DNA from: Alphaproteobacteria bacterium HGW-Alphaproteobacteria-3 | GTDB taxonomy: Bacteria; Pseudomonadota; Alphaproteobacteria; Parvibaculales; Parvibaculaceae | DNA: 43,220 nt | Direction of reading: 5' to 3' | NCBI GenBank assembly: GCA_002842875.1 | Contig: PHEF01000037.1 | Location: forward strand, 1 to 43,220 | Part shown: positions 25,016 to 34,368 of the stretch, in pieces | Layout: each line of letters starts with the position of its first letter | How positions within the stretch are numbered: the stretch's first letter is position 1 | Made by a program: the position numbers and the translations under genes | Notes under the pieces: model-generated | The model's database searches: none | What the model was told of the DNA's origin: nothing | What the model saw: only the letters and a program-made list of their open reading frames with translations

Positions 25016-25707
25016 GGGCGCGTCCCGAACAACGCGCTGCCGACGCGCACATGCGTGGCGCCGAGCATCACCGCCGTCTCGAAATCGCCGCTCATACCCA
25101 TGGACAGACCGGAGAGACCGTTCCTGCGGGCAATCTTGTCGAGCAGCGCGAAATGAAGCGCGGGTTCCTCGCCCAGAGGCGGAATGCACATGAGGCCCGT
25201 CACATCGAGCAACCACTCGTCGCGGCATCGCATGAGAAAGCCGTCCACGTCCTTCGGCGCGAGACCGGCCTTTTGCGGCTCGTCGCCCGTATTCACCTGC
25301 ACGAAGAGCCTCGGCAGGGTCCGCCCCTTCTCTCTTGCCTTGACGAGCGCCTCCGCGAGTTTCGGCCGGTCCAGCGTATGAAACACATCGAAGAGACCGA
25401 GCGCCTCATCGAGTTTGTTCGTTTGCAAGGGGCCGATCAGGTGGAGTTCGACATTGCCGTACCGGTCGCGCAACGCGGGCCACTTCCCGGCGGCCTCCTG
25501 CACGCGGTTCTCGCCGAAGACGCGCTGCCCGGCATCGAGCAACGGACGGATTGCCTCCTCGCCGAATGTTTTCGACACCGCGATCAGCACGACATCGCCG
25601 GGCTTGCGTCCCGCTTCGCGCGCGGCGCGGGCGATCCTTCCCTGAATGGCGGCGAGGCGCGCCTTCGGCGTTTCGTTCCTGTTGGCGTTGGTATCGGTCA
25701 TTGGCAT
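25012..25707 (-). CDS. yggS: YggS/PROSC-family pyridoxal phosphate homeostasis protein
   Basis: 231 residues from the ATG at 25707 (an ATG at 25701 is also possible); the frame stays open far upstream but the extra residues are not homologous. PLP is bound through K46 in LIAVSKTF. Family marks: GENRVQEAAGKW, LHLIGPLQTNK, HTLDRPKLAEAL, LFVQVNTGDEPQKAG, and a C-terminal LSMGMSGDFETAVMLGATHV with GSALFG. These single-domain proteins buffer PLP and affect amino-acid and keto-acid balance rather than catalysing a known reaction. Its stop codon overlaps that of the L,D-transpeptidase-like gene. Confidence 0.95.
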   Translation of the reverse strand: MPMTDTNANRNETPKARLAAIQGRIARAAREAGRKPGDVVLIAVSKTFGEEAIRPLLDAGQRVFGENRVQEAAGKWPALRDRYGNVELHLIGPLQTNKLDEALGLFDVFHTLDRPKLAEALVKAREKGRTLPRLFVQVNTGDEPQKAGLAPKDVDGFLMRCRDEWLLDVTGLMCIPPLGEEPALHFALLDKIARRNGLSGLSMGMSGDFETAVMLGATHVRVGSALFGTRP

Positions 25708-25865
25708 AGTCTCGGCGCAAGCTTGAGCATTTCCGGGAAATGCGTCTCCTTCAACGGAGGATGACGGTTTTTCGTCGGGAACCGCGACCATACAATAAAC
25801 CGGAGCGGTACATCGTTTCACGCAATCGATGAACCGCGAACATGGCAGGATGTTGCGGAGACAGG

Positions 25866-26471
25866 ATGGGAAGGGATTTGAAGCGGATGGCGCGGGCCGC
25901 GCGCTGGTTCGATCCGGACCCGGCATACGCCGTGCTGATGGCGGTGACCGACGCCAGGCGTCTTCCCGATCCATGGACGGCCCTCGCGGCCTTGCCACGC
26001 GGCGGCGCATTGATATGGCGGGCCTATGGGGAAGAGCCCGGCTATGAAACGGCGAGGCAGCTCGCCGCTGCCGCCCGCGCAAAGGGCTGTCTCCTGCTTG
26101 TCGCGGGTAGCTTGCGGCTGGGCGCGCGGCTCGGCATCGCGGGTATTCATCTGCCCGAACGCGACGTCGCCCGCCGGCGCGTCATTGCGGCCGGTACCCT
26201 TGTCACGGCGGCATGCCATTCGGAGAGAGCCGTGCTCGAAGCGGCGCGAGCCGGAGTGGACGCGGTGCTGATCTCGCCCGTCCTGCCAACGCAAAGTCAT
26301 CCCGGCGCAAGGACGCTGGGCGTGGTCCGTCTTGCCCGCCTTGCGGCGCTCGCAGGCGCGCTCGGCATGCCAGCCTATGCCCTTGGCGGGATCACGGACG
26401 AAACCCACATCCGCCGCCTGCGTGGAACGGGTATCGCCGGCGTCGCGGGCATCAGCCTGTTTTTACCTTGA
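25866..26471 (+). CDS. Thiamine phosphate synthase-like (ThiE/TenI) protein
   Basis: 201 residues from the ATG at 25866, preceded by GGAG at 25857-25860; an ATG at 25842 has no good ribosome binding site. TIM-barrel of the ThiE/TenI group: VTDARRLPDP at the first strand, GIHLPERD (ThiE normally has GVHLGQED), a VTAACHSE segment, DAVLISPVLPTQSHPG, and the phosphate-binding ALGGIT near the C-terminus. The changed HLPERD suggests a TenI-like or altered-function member rather than a canonical thiamine phosphate synthase. No thiamine genes are nearby. The 3' end overlaps the convergent sulfotransferase gene by 20 bases. Confidence 0.8.
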   Translation: MGRDLKRMARAARWFDPDPAYAVLMAVTDARRLPDPWTALAALPRGGALIWRAYGEEPGYETARQLAAAARAKGCLLLVAGSLRLGARLGIAGIHLPERDVARRRVIAAGTLVTAACHSERAVLEAARAGVDAVLISPVLPTQSHPGARTLGVVRLARLAALAGALGMPAYALGGITDETHIRRLRGTGIAGVAGISLFLP

Positions 26472-27336
26472 CGCGCGCCTCCTCGGGAATGGCGTCGCGG
26501 TAATCGTCCGGGATATAGCCGAAGCGCTCCATCTGCACATGATGGTCGCGAATGATTTGCCGCACCTGATCGGGCGTCAGCACTTCTCGCCATTGATCGG
26601 AACGGCCCTCGCGGAAGAAGCTCTCCGCTTTCTTCGAGCGTTCCTTGAAGCCCTTCTTCTGCTCAATTGCTTTCAAAGTCTTGAATGAAGAGTTGCGGAT
26701 CGCGCGCTCAAGTCTCTCGCCCGAAGGTTTCAAACCCAGAAAGTTTGTCACCTGTTTGAAGTACTTTCGCGGTTTGTGCAGCAGGTCTTCGTATCGCAGG
26801 ACGAGAAGCTGCTCGCTCGGATGTTCCGTCCAGCTTTTTACGTGCGTCGACCACGAACGATGGACTTCGAGCACGTGCGTCTCATTATTGCCGGTAACCG
26901 TCTGATCGTTGGCAAGGTGCGCGATCGCCTCGTCGATCGTCTCCCCAAAATGGTGGCGGACCGAAATCGCCACATCGAGCGGATTACGCAGTACATAAAT
27001 TCCACCGGCCGTGACATCCATCGTATGCAGCGGTGCGCCGCCCCATTCGCCGAGAAAATTGTGTGTCTTCACGAAAACGGAGTCTGGAAATACCGTGGTG
27101 AAATCCCTGTGCACCAGCGGACGGAGTTGAGCCATCTCCTCGGGCGTCATTTCATCGATGTCCCGGCCCCCGGCGCGCCGCCGATACCACTGAGCCGCGG
27201 AGTCGCCAATACAGAAATCGGTAATTTCGTTGATATCGACCGGCTCCTGCGAATTCCTGAAAAGATTGTGCAGGAAACTTCGCATCCATGTGTTTCCCGA
27301 CTTGGGATAGGACGCAAGCCAGATCAGGGCTCCCAT
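26452..27336 (-). CDS. Sulfotransferase domain protein
   Basis: 294 residues, a single sulfotransferase domain. The PAPS 5'-phosphosulfate loop is SYPKSGNTWM at 9-18, near the very N-terminus, and the 3'-phosphate site is LRNPLDVAIS (about 116-125). VKTHNF carries the expected lysine-histidine active-site region, and LRYEDLLHKP is a typical family segment. It resembles the aryl/alcohol-type cytosolic sulfotransferase family more than the TPR sulfotransferase upstream in the window. Acceptor unknown. A porin gene on the same strand lies about 180 bases upstream, separated by a strong terminator. Confidence 0.92.
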   Translation of the reverse strand: MGALIWLASYPKSGNTWMRSFLHNLFRNSQEPVDINEITDFCIGDSAAQWYRRRAGGRDIDEMTPEEMAQLRPLVHRDFTTVFPDSVFVKTHNFLGEWGGAPLHTMDVTAGGIYVLRNPLDVAISVRHHFGETIDEAIAHLANDQTVTGNNETHVLEVHRSWSTHVKSWTEHPSEQLLVLRYEDLLHKPRKYFKQVTNFLGLKPSGERLERAIRNSSFKTLKAIEQKKGFKERSKKAESFFREGRSDQWREVLTPDQVRQIIRDHHVQMERFGYIPDDYRDAIPEEARVKVKTG

Positions 27337-27454
27337 GGTCGTCTCTTCCGTTCTCGTCTGCGTTACGCGGGTGATGAGCGCATTCTATCAGCCCGTTCCG
27401 GAACATGCATCGCCGGAGATGCAGGCACCGTATCCACGAAAGACGAGCGACGAC

Positions 27455-27486
27455 AAAAAAAGAGAGCGGGCATTCAGCCCGCTCTC
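27455..27486 (-). terminator. Intrinsic terminator of the porin gene
   Basis: Read on the minus strand, GAGAGCGGGC and GCCCGCTCTC form a perfect 10-bp stem with a five-base loop, followed by seven U. It starts 30 bases past the porin stop codon. Confidence 0.95.
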
Positions 27487-27516
27487 CGTATTTTGTCTTG
27501 TCTCTGTAGCGTTCGA

Positions 27517-28629
27517 TCAGAACGAGACGGAGAGAACCAGACCGGCCGACTGCGAGTCGACGCTCAGGCCACCGACATCCTGCTCGGTGAGCTGGAGATC
27601 GAGACCGATATCGACGCCGGAGCCGAGGTTGTAGCCACCGCCGGCCTGCCAGCTCTCGAGCTCCTCACTGAAGCCGCCAGTCGCCGTGTTCTCGTCGCTC
27701 AGATAGGCAACGCCAACCGTCCAGGGGCCGGTCGCATAGGAGAGGCCGACGGTCCAGACTTCTTCTTCGTAACCGGCAGTGGAGAGAACCGCCGTGGAAA
27801 CCGCTGCGAGATCTTCCGACTGGTACCAGGAACCGCCCAGCGTGAAGCCGGCGAAGCCGACATTGGCGCCGAAGCCGATTTCTTCCGGGTCGCTCGGCGT
27901 CGCCGCCGGGCCGTCACCGGTCACGTAGAAACCGTCCACGCCGAGATCCACACCGCCGAAGGAGCCGGCATAGTTGAGCGCGACTTCGACAACATCCTCA
28001 ATCGAGCTGTTGTTCGCAACAAGACCAAGTCCGTTCGGATTCGGACCGTTGAAGGTCGTCTCCGGCGTGAACGACAGGCCGAGCTGGAAGCCGGCGAAAC
28101 GCGGGGTGAAGTAGGTCACCTTGTTCGCGTCGGCGGCCATCAGCGAGAACGTCGAGTGACGGAAGCCAGAGCTGGCGATCGTGGTCGCGTTCAGGATGTT
28201 CGCGCTGTCGAGACCGTTGCCGGGCACGAACCAGGGCGAGGTGTAGTGCATCTTGAAGGCGGCGCCATCCGTGCCACCGATCTCGAACCGGCCGAAGCCG
28301 CCTTCGAGATAGGCGAAGAGTTCACGGAACACAGCGTCGTTGTTGTTGAGGTTGTTGTTCCAGTCATCGCCGAGCGACATCGTCGCCAGGACGCCGGCAA
28401 CCATGCCGTTGTCGAGCGTGCCTTCGGCTTTGATGTCGATGTTGCGCGCAACGACGGCAACCTTCGTGTCGTTGAACTCGGTCGCGCCGATATCATCGGC
28501 GTCGATGACGTAGAAGCCGGCCGTGACCGTGCCGCCGACGGTGACGGTCAGCGGATCGCTCGCAAGCGCCGGACCGGCGATGAGGCCGACCGAGACGAGC
28601 GCAGTCGTCCCAAGGAGAGTCTTTTTCAT
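27517..28629 (-). CDS. Outer-membrane porin
   Basis: 370 residues. Signal peptide MKKTLLGTTALVSVGLIAGP, cleaved after ALA near residue 23. The mature protein is a 16-strand type beta barrel: VTVGGTVTAGFYV at the start, alternating aromatic/Gly strands (RFEIGGTDGAAFKMHY, FQLGLSFTPE, WTVGLSYATGPWTVGVAYLS), and the required C-terminal aromatic, ending VLSVSF. It matches the Gram-negative general porin group of alphaproteobacteria and would pass small hydrophilic solutes. The ATG at 28629 follows AGGAAC. The very strong terminator and the long upstream region suggest high, regulated expression. Confidence 0.9.
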   Translation of the reverse strand: MKKTLLGTTALVSVGLIAGPALASDPLTVTVGGTVTAGFYVIDADDIGATEFNDTKVAVVARNIDIKAEGTLDNGMVAGVLATMSLGDDWNNNLNNNDAVFRELFAYLEGGFGRFEIGGTDGAAFKMHYTSPWFVPGNGLDSANILNATTIASSGFRHSTFSLMAADANKVTYFTPRFAGFQLGLSFTPETTFNGPNPNGLGLVANNSSIEDVVEVALNYAGSFGGVDLGVDGFYVTGDGPAATPSDPEEIGFGANVGFAGFTLGGSWYQSEDLAAVSTAVLSTAGYEEEVWTVGLSYATGPWTVGVAYLSDENTATGGFSEELESWQAGGGYNLGSGVDIGLDLQLTEQDVGGLSVDSQSAGLVLSVSF

Positions 28630-29221
28630 GTGTTCCTCGCAGTATCAGCTAAGAGCTGTTCCATTTGTACGAGCCATCGGAATTTGCCCCCGAGACTCGT
28701 GCATCGCCGGGCCGACCGAAACTGCCCCCCGAGCGCGTGTACCGATTAATCCGTTGATAACCGCTGCGGGTCAAGCAAACCTCTCCTCATGACGATGGAA
28801 TGTCGGTCGATGTTGCGCAAAGGGCACAAATCCCTTTGCGACTGTTAACCAATCCGATTATTCGGCCGGCCATGACGTTTTCACAGCGCCGGTTCTCCAG
28901 CATTGGAGCGGACTCCTGCGCCTGGAGCAGACAATCCTGCGGACCTGGATGCGGATTGCGCGAAGAGCCGGCCTTCGCCAATTTGTGCTTTTCGGGTCAC
29001 AGACACTCTCCTCACCCGTCGCTTGCGGCGGGTGTCCGGGAAGTTGAAAGACAAGGAACCTTCTCCGGATTTGCGCGATTGCGGGGGACAACCTTATCTC
29101 GCTATAAAGGCGCGCCGGCTGCGGAACGCGGCAGGCATGCGAATTCACTTGCTCTCCGCAAGCCGATCACGCAAGAAACGGCGGACAGAGGGGCGCAACG
29201 CGAGAGGCTTGCCGTAAACCG
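28630..29221. other. 592-base divergent intergenic region, porin / DUF3576
   Basis: No gene is supported, although open frames exist on both strands. The region contains the porin promoter on the minus strand and probably the promoter of the DUF3576-leuS-lptE-holA operon on the plus strand. Recognised elements are the inverted repeat at 28816-28840 and TTAA-N7-ATAA at 28746-28760, one base from a CtrA box. The stretch 28800-28880 is AT-richer than the flanks. A small RNA gene could be hidden here, but none can be shown. Confidence 0.5.
28816..28840. promoter_or_regulatory. Perfect inverted repeat CGCAAAGGG-N7-CCCTTTGCG
   Basis: Nine-base arms around CACAAAT, about 187 bases upstream of the porin start. 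No T-run follows on either strand, so an operator is likelier than a terminator. The regulator is unknown. Confidence 0.4.
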
Positions 29222-29788
29222 ATGACCTATCACGGACTGACACGCGCGAAATCGACCGTCGCGGCGCTCCTTTGCGCTGCCTTTCTCGGCCTTGCGGCCT
29301 GCGGACCGTCGGAATCGAACTTCCCCGGACAGCCGACCGGCCAGGGCGGCCCCAACAATCCGACCGGCGAGCAGAAGCGTGAGTCGATCTTCGGTGAGGA
29401 CGGCCTGAAGCTCTTTGGCGGCGGCGCGGAAGAAAATCTCGGCGGCGGCGGCATCGGCGTGAACAGCTTCCTGTGGCGCGCCTCGCTCGACACGATTTCC
29501 TTCATGCCCCTCGCCTCTGCCGACCCCTTTGGCGGCGTCATCATCACCGACTGGTACCAGGATCCGAAGGCCGCCGGCGAGCGCTTCAAGGTGACGGTCT
29601 ATATTCTCGACAAGCGGCTCCGCGCCGACGGCGTGAAAGTCGCCGTTTTCCGCCAGAACAAGTCCGAAAACGGCGAATGGGTCGACGCCGCCGTCGCCAC
29701 CTCCACCGGGCCCCAGATCGAGAACGCCATTCTCGTCCGCGCCCGCCAGCTTCGCATCAACACGATCGAGGCACAGGAAAAGAAGTAA
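29222..29788 (+). CDS. DUF3576 family lipoprotein
   Basis: 188 residues. Lipoprotein signal peptide with lipobox LAAC (Cys near residue 27). A Gly/Pro/Asn-rich linker (30-75) is followed by the DUF3576 core: IGVNSFLWRASLDTISFMPL, then ADPFGGVIITDWYQDP, RFKVTVYILDKRLRADG and a C-terminal RARQLRINTIE. It is a periplasmic or outer-membrane lipoprotein of unknown role. In many alphaproteobacteria it sits directly before leuS and the LPS assembly gene lptE, as here, which hints at an envelope function. Confidence 0.9.
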   Translation: MTYHGLTRAKSTVAALLCAAFLGLAACGPSESNFPGQPTGQGGPNNPTGEQKRESIFGEDGLKLFGGGAEENLGGGGIGVNSFLWRASLDTISFMPLASADPFGGVIITDWYQDPKAAGERFKVTVYILDKRLRADGVKVAVFRQNKSENGEWVDAAVATSTGPQIENAILVRARQLRINTIEAQEKK

Positions 29789-29881
29789 GCCCGGACCGGG
29801 CGGACAGCGGGGCACGCGCTCGGGGAGAGGGCCAAGGCACCCGCCGCCGCCCCGTCCCCGTCCGAGAGATCCCGCAAGACC

Positions 29882-32503
29882 ATGTCCACACGTTACAACG
29901 CGCGCACCGTCGAGCCTAAATGGCAGAAGATATGGGAGGAGCGCGGCGACTTCCTGACCCGCGACCTCGCCGGCGGCAGCGGCAAACCCAAATACTATGT
30001 TCTCGAAATGTTCCCCTACCCGTCGGGGCGCATTCACATGGGCCATGTGCGCAACTACACGATCGGCGATGCAATCGCACGCTTCCGGCGCGCGCGCGGC
30101 TACAACGTGCTGCACCCGATGGGCTGGGATGCTTTCGGCATGCCGGCCGAGAATGCCGCGATGGAGAAGAGCGTCCACCCGAAAGGCTGGACCTACAGCA
30201 ACATCGCCGCGATGCGCACGCAGTTGAAATCGATCGGCCTCGCCATCGACTGGAGCCGCGAATTCGCGACCTGCGACCCTGAATATTACGGCCAGGAGCA
30301 GGCGCTCTTTCTCGACCTGCTGGAAGCCGGCATCGTCACCCGCCGCAAGAGCATGGTGAACTGGGACCCGGTCGACAACACGGTGCTGGCGAACGAGCAG
30401 GTGATCGACGGCTGCGGCTGGCGCTCGGGCGCGCCGGTCGAACGGCGCGAGCTGACGCAGTGGTTCCTGAAGATTTCGGATTTCGCCGACGACCTGCTCG
30501 ACGGTCTCGAAACGCTGACGCGCTGGCCGGAAAAGGTCCGGCTGATGCAGAAGAACTGGATCGGCCGCTCGGAAGGCGCCCGCGTCTTCTTCCCCATTGA
30601 AGGCATGCGAGGCGAGGCGGACAACAGGCTTGAAGTCTTCACGACCCGTCCCGATACGCTGTTCGGCGCCAGCTTTTGCGCGGTCTCTCCCCATCACCCG
30701 CTGGCGCAGGCGCTTGCGAAGGACAATCCGGCGCTCCACGACTTCATCCGCAAATGCGACCGGATCGGCACCTCGGAAGAAGCGATCGAGACGGCGGAGA
30801 AGATGGGCTTCGATACCGGCCTCACCGCGCGCCATCCTTTCATCGAGGGCAAGACGCTCCCGGTCTATGTCGCGAATTTCGTGCTGATGGAATATGGCAC
30901 CGGCGCGATCTTCGCCTGCCCCGCGCATGACCAGCGCGACTTCGACTTCGCGAAGAAATACGGGCTCCCGATCATTCCCGTCGTCACGCCGAAGGACCGC
31001 GCGGAAGATCCCGCATGGGGTGCCGCGCTCATTGCCGGCACGGAGGCCTTCACGGGCGACGGTGTTGCCGTCAATTCGGAATTCCTCAACGGCCTCGACG
31101 TCACCGCCGCAAAGCGCGCCGCGATCGGGAAGCTCGAGGCGCTCGGCCTCGGCGAAGGCACGATCAATTACCGCCTGCGCGACTGGGGCATTTCGCGTCA
31201 GCGCTACTGGGGCTGCCCGATCCCCGTGATCCATTGCGAGGCTTGCGGCACGGTGCCGGTGCCGCGCGCGCAATTGCCGGTCGTGCTGCCCGACGACGTG
31301 ACCTTCGACCAGCCCGGCAATCCGCTCGACCGTCATCCAACATGGAAGAACGTCGCCTGCCCCGAATGCGGCAGCCCGGCGCGCCGCGAGACGGATACGT
31401 TCGATACGTTTGTCGACAGCTCCTGGTATTTCGCGCGCTTCACCGCGCCCGCCGCGACGACGCCGACGGACAAGGAGGCGGCCGACCGCTGGCTCCCGGT
31501 CGACCAGTATATCGGCGGCGTCGAGCACGCGATCCTGCATCTTCTCTATGCGCGCTTCTTCACCCGCGCCATGCACAGGACCGGACACCTGTCGGTCGAC
31601 GAGCCTTTCGCCGGGCTCTTCACGCAAGGCATGGTGAACCACGAGACCTATCGCGACGAGGACGGCCGCTGGGTCCCGCCCGAAGAGGTCGTCATCGAAA
31701 CGGTGGACGGCAAGCGCGTGGCGAAGCACGCCGGGACCGGCGCGCCGATCCGCATCGGCTCCATCGAAAAAATGTCGAAGTCGAAAAAGAACACCATCGA
31801 CCCCGAAGACATCATCGCGAAATACGGCGCCGACACCGCCCGCTGGTTCATGCTGTCCGACAGCCCGCCCGACCGCGACGTGCAATGGTCCGATCAGGGC
31901 GCGGAAGGCGCCTGGCGCTTCACGCAGCGCCTCTGGCGCATGGTGAGCGGTGCGCGCGGCCAGCTCGCTCCCGGGGGAGCAGCGATGCCGGCGGCCTTCG
32001 GCGAGGAGGCGATGGCGCTGCGCCGGGCCGCACATCAGGCGCTGGCGGCGGCGGGCGACGACTTCGACAATCTGCGTTTCAACCGCGCCGTTGCCCGCGT
32101 CTACGAGCTCGCCAATGCGATTGCGGGTTTCGCACCTGCGAACCCGGAAGGCGACGACGCAAAATGGGCGCTGCGCGAGGCGCTGGAGACGATCGTCCAG
32201 ATCGTCGGCCCGATGATGCCGCATCTTGCCGAGGAGTGCTGGGAGACGCTCGGCCACGAGACGCCGCTGACCGCAACCGAATGGCCGGTTGCCGACAAGG
32301 CCCTCCTCGTGGAAGACTCCGTCACCATTGCCGTCCAGGTGAATGGCAAGCGCCGTGACGAGCTGACCATCGCTCGCGACGCGGACAGGGAAACGGTGGA
32401 ACGCGCGGCACTCGCGCTCGACAAGGTGGAGAAGGCGATCGATGGAAAACCCGTCCGCAAGATCATCGTCGTGCCGGGCAAGATCGTCAACATCGTGGCC
32501 TGA
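29882..32503 (+). CDS. leuS: Leucyl-tRNA synthetase
   Basis: 873 residues, the normal bacterial size. Class Ia aminoacyl-tRNA synthetase that charges tRNA-Leu. HIGH-type motif HMGH at 52-55 within [16 protein letters not shown] at 630-634; the CP1 editing domain (about 220-420) includes the [12 protein letters not shown] threonine-rich editing segment and the [14 protein letters not shown] stretch; a Zn-binding-like CEACG...CPECG pair lies at about 453-500. The C-terminal anticodon and tRNA-arm domains end in [14 protein letters not shown]. It is one base from the lptE start region, so they form one operon. Confidence 0.98.
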   Translation: MSTRYNARTVEPKWQKIWEERGDFLTRDLAGGSGKPKYYVLEMFPYPSGRIHMGHVRNYTIGDAIARFRRARGYNVLHPMGWDAFGMPAENAAMEKSVHPKGWTYSNIAAMRTQLKSIGLAIDWSREFATCDPEYYGQEQALFLDLLEAGIVTRRKSMVNWDPVDNTVLANEQVIDGCGWRSGAPVERRELTQWFLKISDFADDLLDGLETLTRWPEKVRLMQKNWIGRSEGARVFFPIEGMRGEADNRLEVFTTRPDTLFGASFCAVSPHHPLAQALAKDNPALHDFIRKCDRIGTSEEAIETAEKMGFDTGLTARHPFIEGKTLPVYVANFVLMEYGTGAIFACPAHDQRDFDFAKKYGLPIIPVVTPKDRAEDPAWGAALIAGTEAFTGDGVAVNSEFLNGLDVTAAKRAAIGKLEALGLGEGTINYRLRDWGISRQRYWGCPIPVIHCEACGTVPVPRAQLPVVLPDDVTFDQPGNPLDRHPTWKNVACPECGSPARRETDTFDTFVDSSWYFARFTAPAATTPTDKEAADRWLPVDQYIGGVEHAILHLLYARFFTRAMHRTGHLSVDEPFAGLFTQGMVNHETYRDEDGRWVPPEEVVIETVDGKRVAKHAGTGAPIRIGSIEKMSKSKKNTIDPEDIIAKYGADTARWFMLSDSPPDRDVQWSDQGAEGAWRFTQRLWRMVSGARGQLAPGGAAMPAAFGEEAMALRRAAHQALAAAGDDFDNLRFNRAVARVYELANAIAGFAPANPEGDDAKWALREALETIVQIVGPMMPHLAEECWETLGHETPLTATEWPVADKALLVEDSVTIAVQVNGKRRDELTIARDADRETVERAALALDKVEKAIDGKPVRKIIVVPGKIVNIVA

Positions 32504-32504
32504 C

Positions 32505-33023
32505 ATGAAACGTCTCGCCGCATCGCTGATCGCGCTCGCATTGATGACGCCTCTTGGCGCCTGCGGTTTCTCGCCGCTCTATGCCGAGCGCGGCGACTTC
32601 GCGGTGACGGGCGAGCTTGCGCAGATCGACGTGAACGCGCCGAACGATGCGCTTGGCCGCGACATCAAGTTCAACCTGCTCGACACGTTCTCCTCGAGCG
32701 GCAATCCGCCGCCGAACGCGCCCTATGTTCTCGAGATCGCGCCCGTGCTCTACAGCGAGGACGTCATCACCGAGCGCGACGCGGACGTGACGCGCCAGAA
32801 CATCGCGCTTCTCGTGCCCTTCCGTCTCGTGAAGACCGACACCAGGGAAACGCTGCTGCGCTCGACCTCGCGCTCGCGCTCCTCCTACAACCGCGTTCAG
32901 TCGGAATACGCCAACATCGTCGCCAACCAGGATGCGCAAGAGCGCATTGCGAAGGCGGCGGCAAACGACATCAAGCTGCAGCTCTCGATCTATTTCGATC
33001 GCGCGGCGAAAAACGGAAGCTAG
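32505..33023 (+). CDS. lptE: LPS assembly lipoprotein LptE
   Basis: 172 residues from the ATG at 32505, one base after the leuS stop. Signal peptide with lipobox LGAC (Cys20), followed by GFSPLYAE, the hallmark start of LptE. The rest is a small alpha/beta domain. LptE plugs the LptD barrel and places LPS in the outer leaflet. The gene order leuS-lptE-holA is conserved in proteobacteria and confirms the weakly conserved sequence. Confidence 0.92.
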   Translation: MKRLAASLIALALMTPLGACGFSPLYAERGDFAVTGELAQIDVNAPNDALGRDIKFNLLDTFSSSGNPPPNAPYVLEIAPVLYSEDVITERDADVTRQNIALLVPFRLVKTDTRETLLRSTSRSRSSYNRVQSEYANIVANQDAQERIAKAAANDIKLQLSIYFDRAAKNGS

Positions 33024-33036
33024 AGGGACCGGCGCC

Positions 33037-34080
33037 TTGAAGATCGCGCCGCGCGATGCCGACCGTTTCGTCAAGAGCCCCGACCCGAAGGCGCTCGCGG
33101 TCCTCGTCTATGGGCCCGATGCCGGGCTCGTCCGTGAGCGGATCGAGTTCATGCTGCGGACCGTCGTTGACGATCCCACCGATCCTTTCCGAATTTCGGA
33201 ACTTTCCGATGGCGATCTGAAACAGGACCCCGCGCGCCTTGCCGACGAGGCGGCGTCGATCGCGATGCTCGGCGGAAGACGCGTCGTGCGCATTCGCGGC
33301 GCGGCCGACGGTACCGCGAAGACTTTCGAAAGTTTCCTTTCCGATCCCGCCGGCGATGCGCTTGTGCTTGTCGAGGCGGGCGAGCTTGGCCCGCGCTCCA
33401 CGCTGCGCGCGCTTTTCGAGGGCGCGAAGAATGCCGCGGCGATTGCCTGTTATGCCGACGGGTGCGAACAGATCGAAAACCTGATTCGCTCGCGCCTTGC
33501 CGCCGAGGGCCTCGCGCCCGAACCGGCGGCGCTCGACTACCTCCTGCATCATCTCGGCTCCGACCGCGGCGTGACGCAGAACGAACTGGAAAAGCTCATT
33601 CTTTATGCGGGCCCCGGCAAGGCCGGAGAGAAGCGGACGGTGACGCTCGACGATGCGCGCGCGAGCGTCGGCGACAATGCGGGCTCGAGCCTCGACGAAG
33701 TGATCGACGCCGCGATGAGCGGCGATCTCGACGGGCTCGACACCGCGCTCGCCCGCGCGCGCGCCGCCGACACCAACGCCATCGCGATCCTCAATGCACT
33801 GTCGCGCCACCTCATGCAGCTTCATCTCGCCGCCGCGCGCATGGAAAGCGGCAGCGATGCCGAGGGCGCGCTTCGCAGCTTCCGCCCGCCGCTTCATTTC
33901 AGCCGGAAACCCTCCGTACAGGGACAAATGAGGCTGTGGAACCGGCGCCGTCTCGACCGCGCCCTGGCGCTGGCGCTTGAGGCGGAAGGACAATGCAAAT
34001 CGACCGGCCAACCCGATGTCTCGATCTGCGGCCAGACGCTTTTCCGGATTGCACAAGGCGCGCGTTCAGCGCGCCGTTAG
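33037..34080 (+). CDS. holA: DNA polymerase III delta subunit
   Basis: 347 residues with a TTG start at 33037, preceded by GAGGGAC; no in-frame ATG precedes the conserved start. Delta opens the beta clamp within the clamp loader. It shows the AAA+-like N-terminal domain (VLVYGPDAGLVRERI, lacking a true Walker A as usual for delta), LGGRRVVRIRGA, ENLIRSRLAAEGL, the LGSDRGVTQNELEKLILY region and the C-terminal collar domain. The 3' end (from 34057) lies inside a 34-base tandem repeat, so the last seven residues are repeat-encoded. Confidence 0.93.
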   Translation: MKIAPRDADRFVKSPDPKALAVLVYGPDAGLVRERIEFMLRTVVDDPTDPFRISELSDGDLKQDPARLADEAASIAMLGGRRVVRIRGAADGTAKTFESFLSDPAGDALVLVEAGELGPRSTLRALFEGAKNAAAIACYADGCEQIENLIRSRLAAEGLAPEPAALDYLLHHLGSDRGVTQNELEKLILYAGPGKAGEKRTVTLDDARASVGDNAGSSLDEVIDAAMSGDLDGLDTALARARAADTNAIAILNALSRHLMQLHLAAARMESGSDAEGALRSFRPPLHFSRKPSVQGQMRLWNRRRLDRALALALEAEGQCKSTGQPDVSICGQTLFRIAQGARSARR

Positions 34081-34131
34081 TTGGAAGGTGGGCGCGCGTT
34101 CAGCGCGCCGTTAGTCGGAAGGTGGGCGCGC
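34057..34131. repeat. 34-base tandem repeat straddling the holA stop
   Basis: Units begin at 34057 and 34091, with a seven-base start of a third at 34125. The two full copies differ at one base (T/C). Each contains a perfect hairpin GGCGCGC-GTTCA-GCGCGCC. The first copy supplies the last codons and stop of holA, and the second lies just after it. Confidence 0.9.
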
Positions 34132-34368
34132 CGGGAGAGCCGGCGATATCCCCGCAAGCGGGGACAAATCGGGCCCACTGTCACACGAATGTCATCGAAC
34201 TGTTACGAACGGGAAACTTGTCCCCGCTGTGCCGGAGGAAGCACACCCCTGTGCAGCGCTGCAACGGCAGATGGGCCACAGGGGGAATAAGGATCGGAGG
34301 GCAGCCCCCTCACCCTTCCCTTTCCCCCGCGGAGAGGGAGAACTCCTCCGTACCCGGATTAATCCGCC
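34132..34368. other. Convergent gap between holA and parB
   Basis: No gene is supported between the convergent holA and parB ends. An imperfect inverted pair with CCCCGC/GCGGGG (34152-34160) is present, and the part at 34180-34215 is AT-richer. No clear intrinsic terminator with a T-run was found for either gene. Confidence 0.5.

Noticed and set aside
25708..26082. N-terminal extension of the YggS protein
   Set aside because: The extra codons are non-homologous and overlap the upstream ThiE-like gene; family members begin near the chosen ATG.
26776..28749. 657-codon open frame over the sulfotransferase and porin genes
   Set aside because: It is antisense to two clear genes and their terminator, with no family match.
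28741..28760. CtrA box upstream of the porin
   Set aside because: TTAA-N7-ATAA has one mismatch and stands alone, so it is mentioned only within the region note.
29102..32506. 1134-codon open frame antisense to leuS
   Set aside because: It mirrors leuS exactly, has no recognisable domain, and is the expected shadow of a GC-rich gene with third-position bias.
34057..34131. CRISPR-like repeat
   Set aside because: Contiguous 34-base duplication without spacers.
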